From: Alphaproteobacteria bacterium UBA3773
Lineage (GTDB): Bacteria; Pseudomonadota; Alphaproteobacteria; RF32; CAG-239
DNA: 16,623 nucleotides
Assembly: GCA_002372275.1 (NCBI GenBank)
Contig: DFFP01000022.1
Location: forward strand, 1 to 16,623
Direction: 5' to 3'
Both the position numbers and the translations under genes were made by a program. The notes below the pieces were generated by a model, which made no database searches, was not told where the DNA came from, and was given only the letters and a program-made list of their open reading frames with translations. Of this stretch, positions 15,109-16,623 are shown piece by piece (position 1 is the stretch's first letter; each line of letters begins with the position of its first letter).

Positions 15109-15867
15109 ATGTCAGGGCATTCCCAATTTAAAAACATTATGTATCGTAAAGGCGCACAAGACGCCAAAAAAGCACGCGTTTTTGCAAAACTGGCTCGTGA
15201 AATTACGGTTGCCGCCAAAACAGGTCTTCCGGAACCGGATAAAAACCCGCGTTTAAGATTGGCCATTCAAGCTGCACGTGCCGAAAGTATGCCAAAAGAC
15301 AACATTGAACGTGCCATTGCTAAAGCAACACAGGTGGCCGGCGGCGCAGACTTTGTTGAAATGCACTATGAAGGTTTTTCCCCGAGCAAAGCAGCCGTTA
15401 TTGTTGAAGCTTTAACAGACAACAAAAACAGAACAGCCACAAATGTTCGCACAATTTTCAACAAACGTGGCGGAAGCTTTGGTGAAACAGGTTCCGTTTC
15501 ATTTAACTTCGAGCGAATCGGCTATATTGCCTATCCGGCATCGGTTGCCTCAAGTGATGAAATGTTTGAAACAGCACTCGAGGCCGGTGCAAATGATGTT
15601 ACCTCAGATGAAGAAACACATGAGATTGAAACTTTGCCTGATGATTTATTTGCCGTCACTTCGGCATTAGAGCAAAAATTCGGCACGCCTTCAGCCTCCC
15701 GTTTAGACTGGAAACCTGTTGTCAAATCAGAAATCAACGATTTAGAAACGGCTCAGAAGTTTTTGGAATTCATTGATGCCTTAGAAGATGACGATGATGT
15801 TCAACACGTTTATCACAACGCTGAAATTTCAGAAGATATCTTAAAAGAACTTGAAAAGGAAGATTAA
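15109..15867 (+). CDS. yebC: YebC/PmpR family (TACO1-like) protein
   Basis: A widespread three-domain family first described as transcription regulators and more recently linked to relief of ribosome stalling, notably at proline-rich stretches. The 252-residue length is typical. The N-terminal block SGHSQFKNIMYRKGAQDAKKA, then LAREITVAAKTGLPEPDKNPRLR, MPKDNIERAI, HYEGFSP and TDNKNRTATNVR are family hallmarks in the form usual for alphaproteobacteria. AGGAG at 15095-15099 precedes the ATG by 9 bases. The stop is three bases from the ruvC start, giving the common yebC-ruvC pairing. The C-terminus is strongly acidic. Confidence 0.95.
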   Translation: MSGHSQFKNIMYRKGAQDAKKARVFAKLAREITVAAKTGLPEPDKNPRLRLAIQAARAESMPKDNIERAIAKATQVAGGADFVEMHYEGFSPSKAAVIVEALTDNKNRTATNVRTIFNKRGGSFGETGSVSFNFERIGYIAYPASVASSDEMFETALEAGANDVTSDEETHEIETLPDDLFAVTSALEQKFGTPSASRLDWKPVVKSEINDLETAQKFLEFIDALEDDDDVQHVYHNAEISEDILKELEKED

Positions 15868-15870
15868 TCT

Positions 15871-16368
15871 TTGGTTCGGATTTTAGGGCTTGATCCCAGT
15901 CTTTCTTCAACAGGTTGGGCGGTTATTGATGCTGAAAATAACCGCTTAAGATATGTTGCAGATGGCTTTATCAAAACTGATTCAAAACTTGCTATTGAAG
16001 AAAGACTTGCCCTGCTATATAAAACTTTATGTGAAGTTATTGAAACTTATCATCCACATGAAGCGTCGATTGAAATCATTTTTTTAAATGAAAATCCTCA
16101 ATCGACGCTTAAACTTTCGATGGCGCGCGGTGTGGTTGTTTTGGCTCCCGGTATGTACCAAATTCCGCTTTATGAATATGAAGCCACGAAAGTCAAAAAG
16201 GCAACTGTCGGAACGGGAACAGCCTTGAAATCACAAGTTGAAACAATGGTCAAAGTTTTACTCCCCGGCGTGAAGCCTAAAAACAACGATTCGTCCGATG
16301 CGCTGGCAATTGCCATTACGCATGCGCATTTTAGAACGGCAAATAAAATATTTTCAAAGATTAAATAA
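15871..16368 (+). CDS. ruvC: Crossover junction endodeoxyribonuclease RuvC
   Basis: Holliday-junction resolvase, active as a dimer with two Mg ions. At 165 residues it is full length. The four acidic residues of the RNase H-like site are present: Asp8 (GLDPSLSSTGW), Glu68 (ASIEIIF), Asp140 and Asp143 (NNDSSDALAIAITHAH). STLKLSMARGVVV matches the dimer-side helix. The start is a TTG at 15871: it is the only usable start ahead of Asp8 and has AAGGAAG (15856-15862) 8 bases upstream. It is probably co-transcribed with yebC. The ruvA and ruvB genes, which often follow, are not here; a tRNA gene follows instead. Confidence 0.95.
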   Translation: MVRILGLDPSLSSTGWAVIDAENNRLRYVADGFIKTDSKLAIEERLALLYKTLCEVIETYHPHEASIEIIFLNENPQSTLKLSMARGVVVLAPGMYQIPLYEYEATKVKKATVGTGTALKSQVETMVKVLLPGVKPKNNDSSDALAIAITHAHFRTANKIFSKIK

Positions 16369-16376
16369 AAAATCTC

Positions 16377-16405
16377 TTGCAAATTGAAATATACTTTGTT
16401 ATAAG
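16377..16405 (+). promoter_or_regulatory. Promoter of tRNA-Lys
   Basis: TTGCAA (16377-16382), a 17-base spacer and TATAAG (16400-16405), four and five of six consensus positions. The start near 16412 lies about 8 bases before the tRNA. It begins 8 bases after the ruvC stop, so the tRNA need not depend on the yebC-ruvC transcript. Confidence 0.5.
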
Positions 16406-16419
16406 AACCTAGATTTGAC

Positions 16420-16496
16420 GCGTGCTTAGCTCAGTTGGCTAGAGCAACTGACTCTTAATCAGTGGGTCTAGGGGTCGAATCCCTAAGGGGACACCA
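16420..16496 (+). tRNA. tRNA-Lys(CTT), atypical acceptor stem
   Basis: A cloverleaf with encoded CCA. The D-stem is GCTC/GAGC, the anticodon arm ACTGA, loop CTCTTAA, TCAGT (anticodon CTT, lysine AAG codons), and the T-stem TAGGG/CCCTA. Two oddities stand out. The 5' acceptor strand GCGTGCT pairs poorly with the 3' strand AGGGGAC: only three Watson-Crick pairs and one wobble of seven. The T-loop is GTCGAAT, with G where position 54 is nearly always T. The promoter and terminator argue that it is transcribed, but a functional defect, a pseudogene or an assembly error is possible. Confidence 0.8.
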
Positions 16497-16505
16497 TTAT
16501 GTAAT

Positions 16506-16530
16506 AAAATCCTTATGGATTTTTTTATTT
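16506..16530 (+). terminator. Terminator of tRNA-Lys
   Basis: Stem AAAATCC/GGATTTT (16506-16512 with 16517-16523) with a TTAT loop, running into a T-rich tract. It lies 10 bases after the tRNA CCA end. Confidence 0.75.
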
Positions 16531-16532
16531 TA

Positions 16533-16561
16533 TTTACTTTTTATTCATAATTTGTTATACT
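16533..16561 (+). promoter_or_regulatory. Promoter of the right-edge gene
   Basis: TTTACT (16533-16538), a 17-base spacer and TATACT (16556-16561), with TG one base before the -10 (an extended -10). The start near 16568 leaves a leader of about 15 bases, mostly ribosome-binding site. Confidence 0.55.
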
Positions 16562-16582
16562 CATAAAGTAGGAGGATCATAA

Positions 16583-16623
16583 ATGGAGAAAGTAAAAAAT
16601 TATAAGAATTCAATTATTTTATC
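16583..16623 (+). CDS. Start of a gene cut by the window edge
   Basis: An ATG at 16583 preceded by a strong AGGAGG (16570-16575) at 7 bases and by a promoter. Only 13 full codons are visible, beginning MEKVKNYKNSIIL. This is too short to identify. The onset of hydrophobic residues after a basic stretch could be the start of a signal or membrane segment, but that is a guess. Confidence 0.5.
   Translation, partial: MEKVKNYKNSIIL

Noticed and set aside
1..16623. CRISPR array, insertion sequence, phage or toxin-antitoxin module
   Set aside because: No regularly spaced repeats, transposase, integrase or recognisable toxin/antitoxin signature was seen on either strand.

Overview
The window looks like chromosomal DNA from an AT-rich alphaproteobacterium, perhaps host-associated. 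The assignment rests on lineage-flavoured core genes: a UvrA whose first zinc module reads CPVSGF, a YebC starting SGHSQFKNIM, the yebC-ruvC linkage, and a CbbA-type class II aldolase. No integrase, transposase, CRISPR array or phage gene was seen. Gene density is high and no gene-free stretch exceeds 300 bases.

Layout, left to right. (1) 116-2204: a two-gene operon of a pyruvoyl-dependent arginine decarboxylase (AaxB-like) and an arginine/agmatine-type antiporter (AaxC-like). Together they would consume a cytosolic proton by decarboxylating arginine and swap agmatine for fresh arginine, as in the chlamydial aaxABC system. The aaxA porin is absent here. (2) 2275-3072: two small convergent genes of unknown function sharing a near-perfect bidirectional terminator. 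(3) 3215-6567: uvrA (nucleotide excision repair) overlapping queH (last step of queuosine synthesis), then a convergent tRNA-Leu(CAG). (4) 6791-10777, minus strand: a large autotransporter with signal peptide, a beta-helical passenger carrying GGA(I/F) repeats like chlamydial Pmp proteins, and a C-terminal barrel ending in Phe. It has a near-consensus promoter. (5) 10950-11984, minus strand: class II fructose-bisphosphate aldolase. (6) 12248-14201: an OmpR-family response regulator overlapping its histidine kinase, with direct repeats one helical turn apart upstream. (7) 14307-15050: a one-lobed DEAD-box-like protein with degraded ATPase motifs. (8) 15109-16368: yebC and ruvC, three bases apart. 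(9) tRNA-Lys(CTT) with a badly paired acceptor stem, its terminator, and the start of a truncated gene at the right edge.

Most of the window is housekeeping (repair, tRNA modification, translation, glycolysis). The accessory flavour comes from the chlamydia-like acid-resistance pair, the Pmp-like surface protein and the degenerate helicase. I see no multi-gene arrangement that clearly amounts to a new system. The best candidates for new biology are the degenerate DEAD-box protein, the atypical tRNA-Lys and the two orphan small genes.
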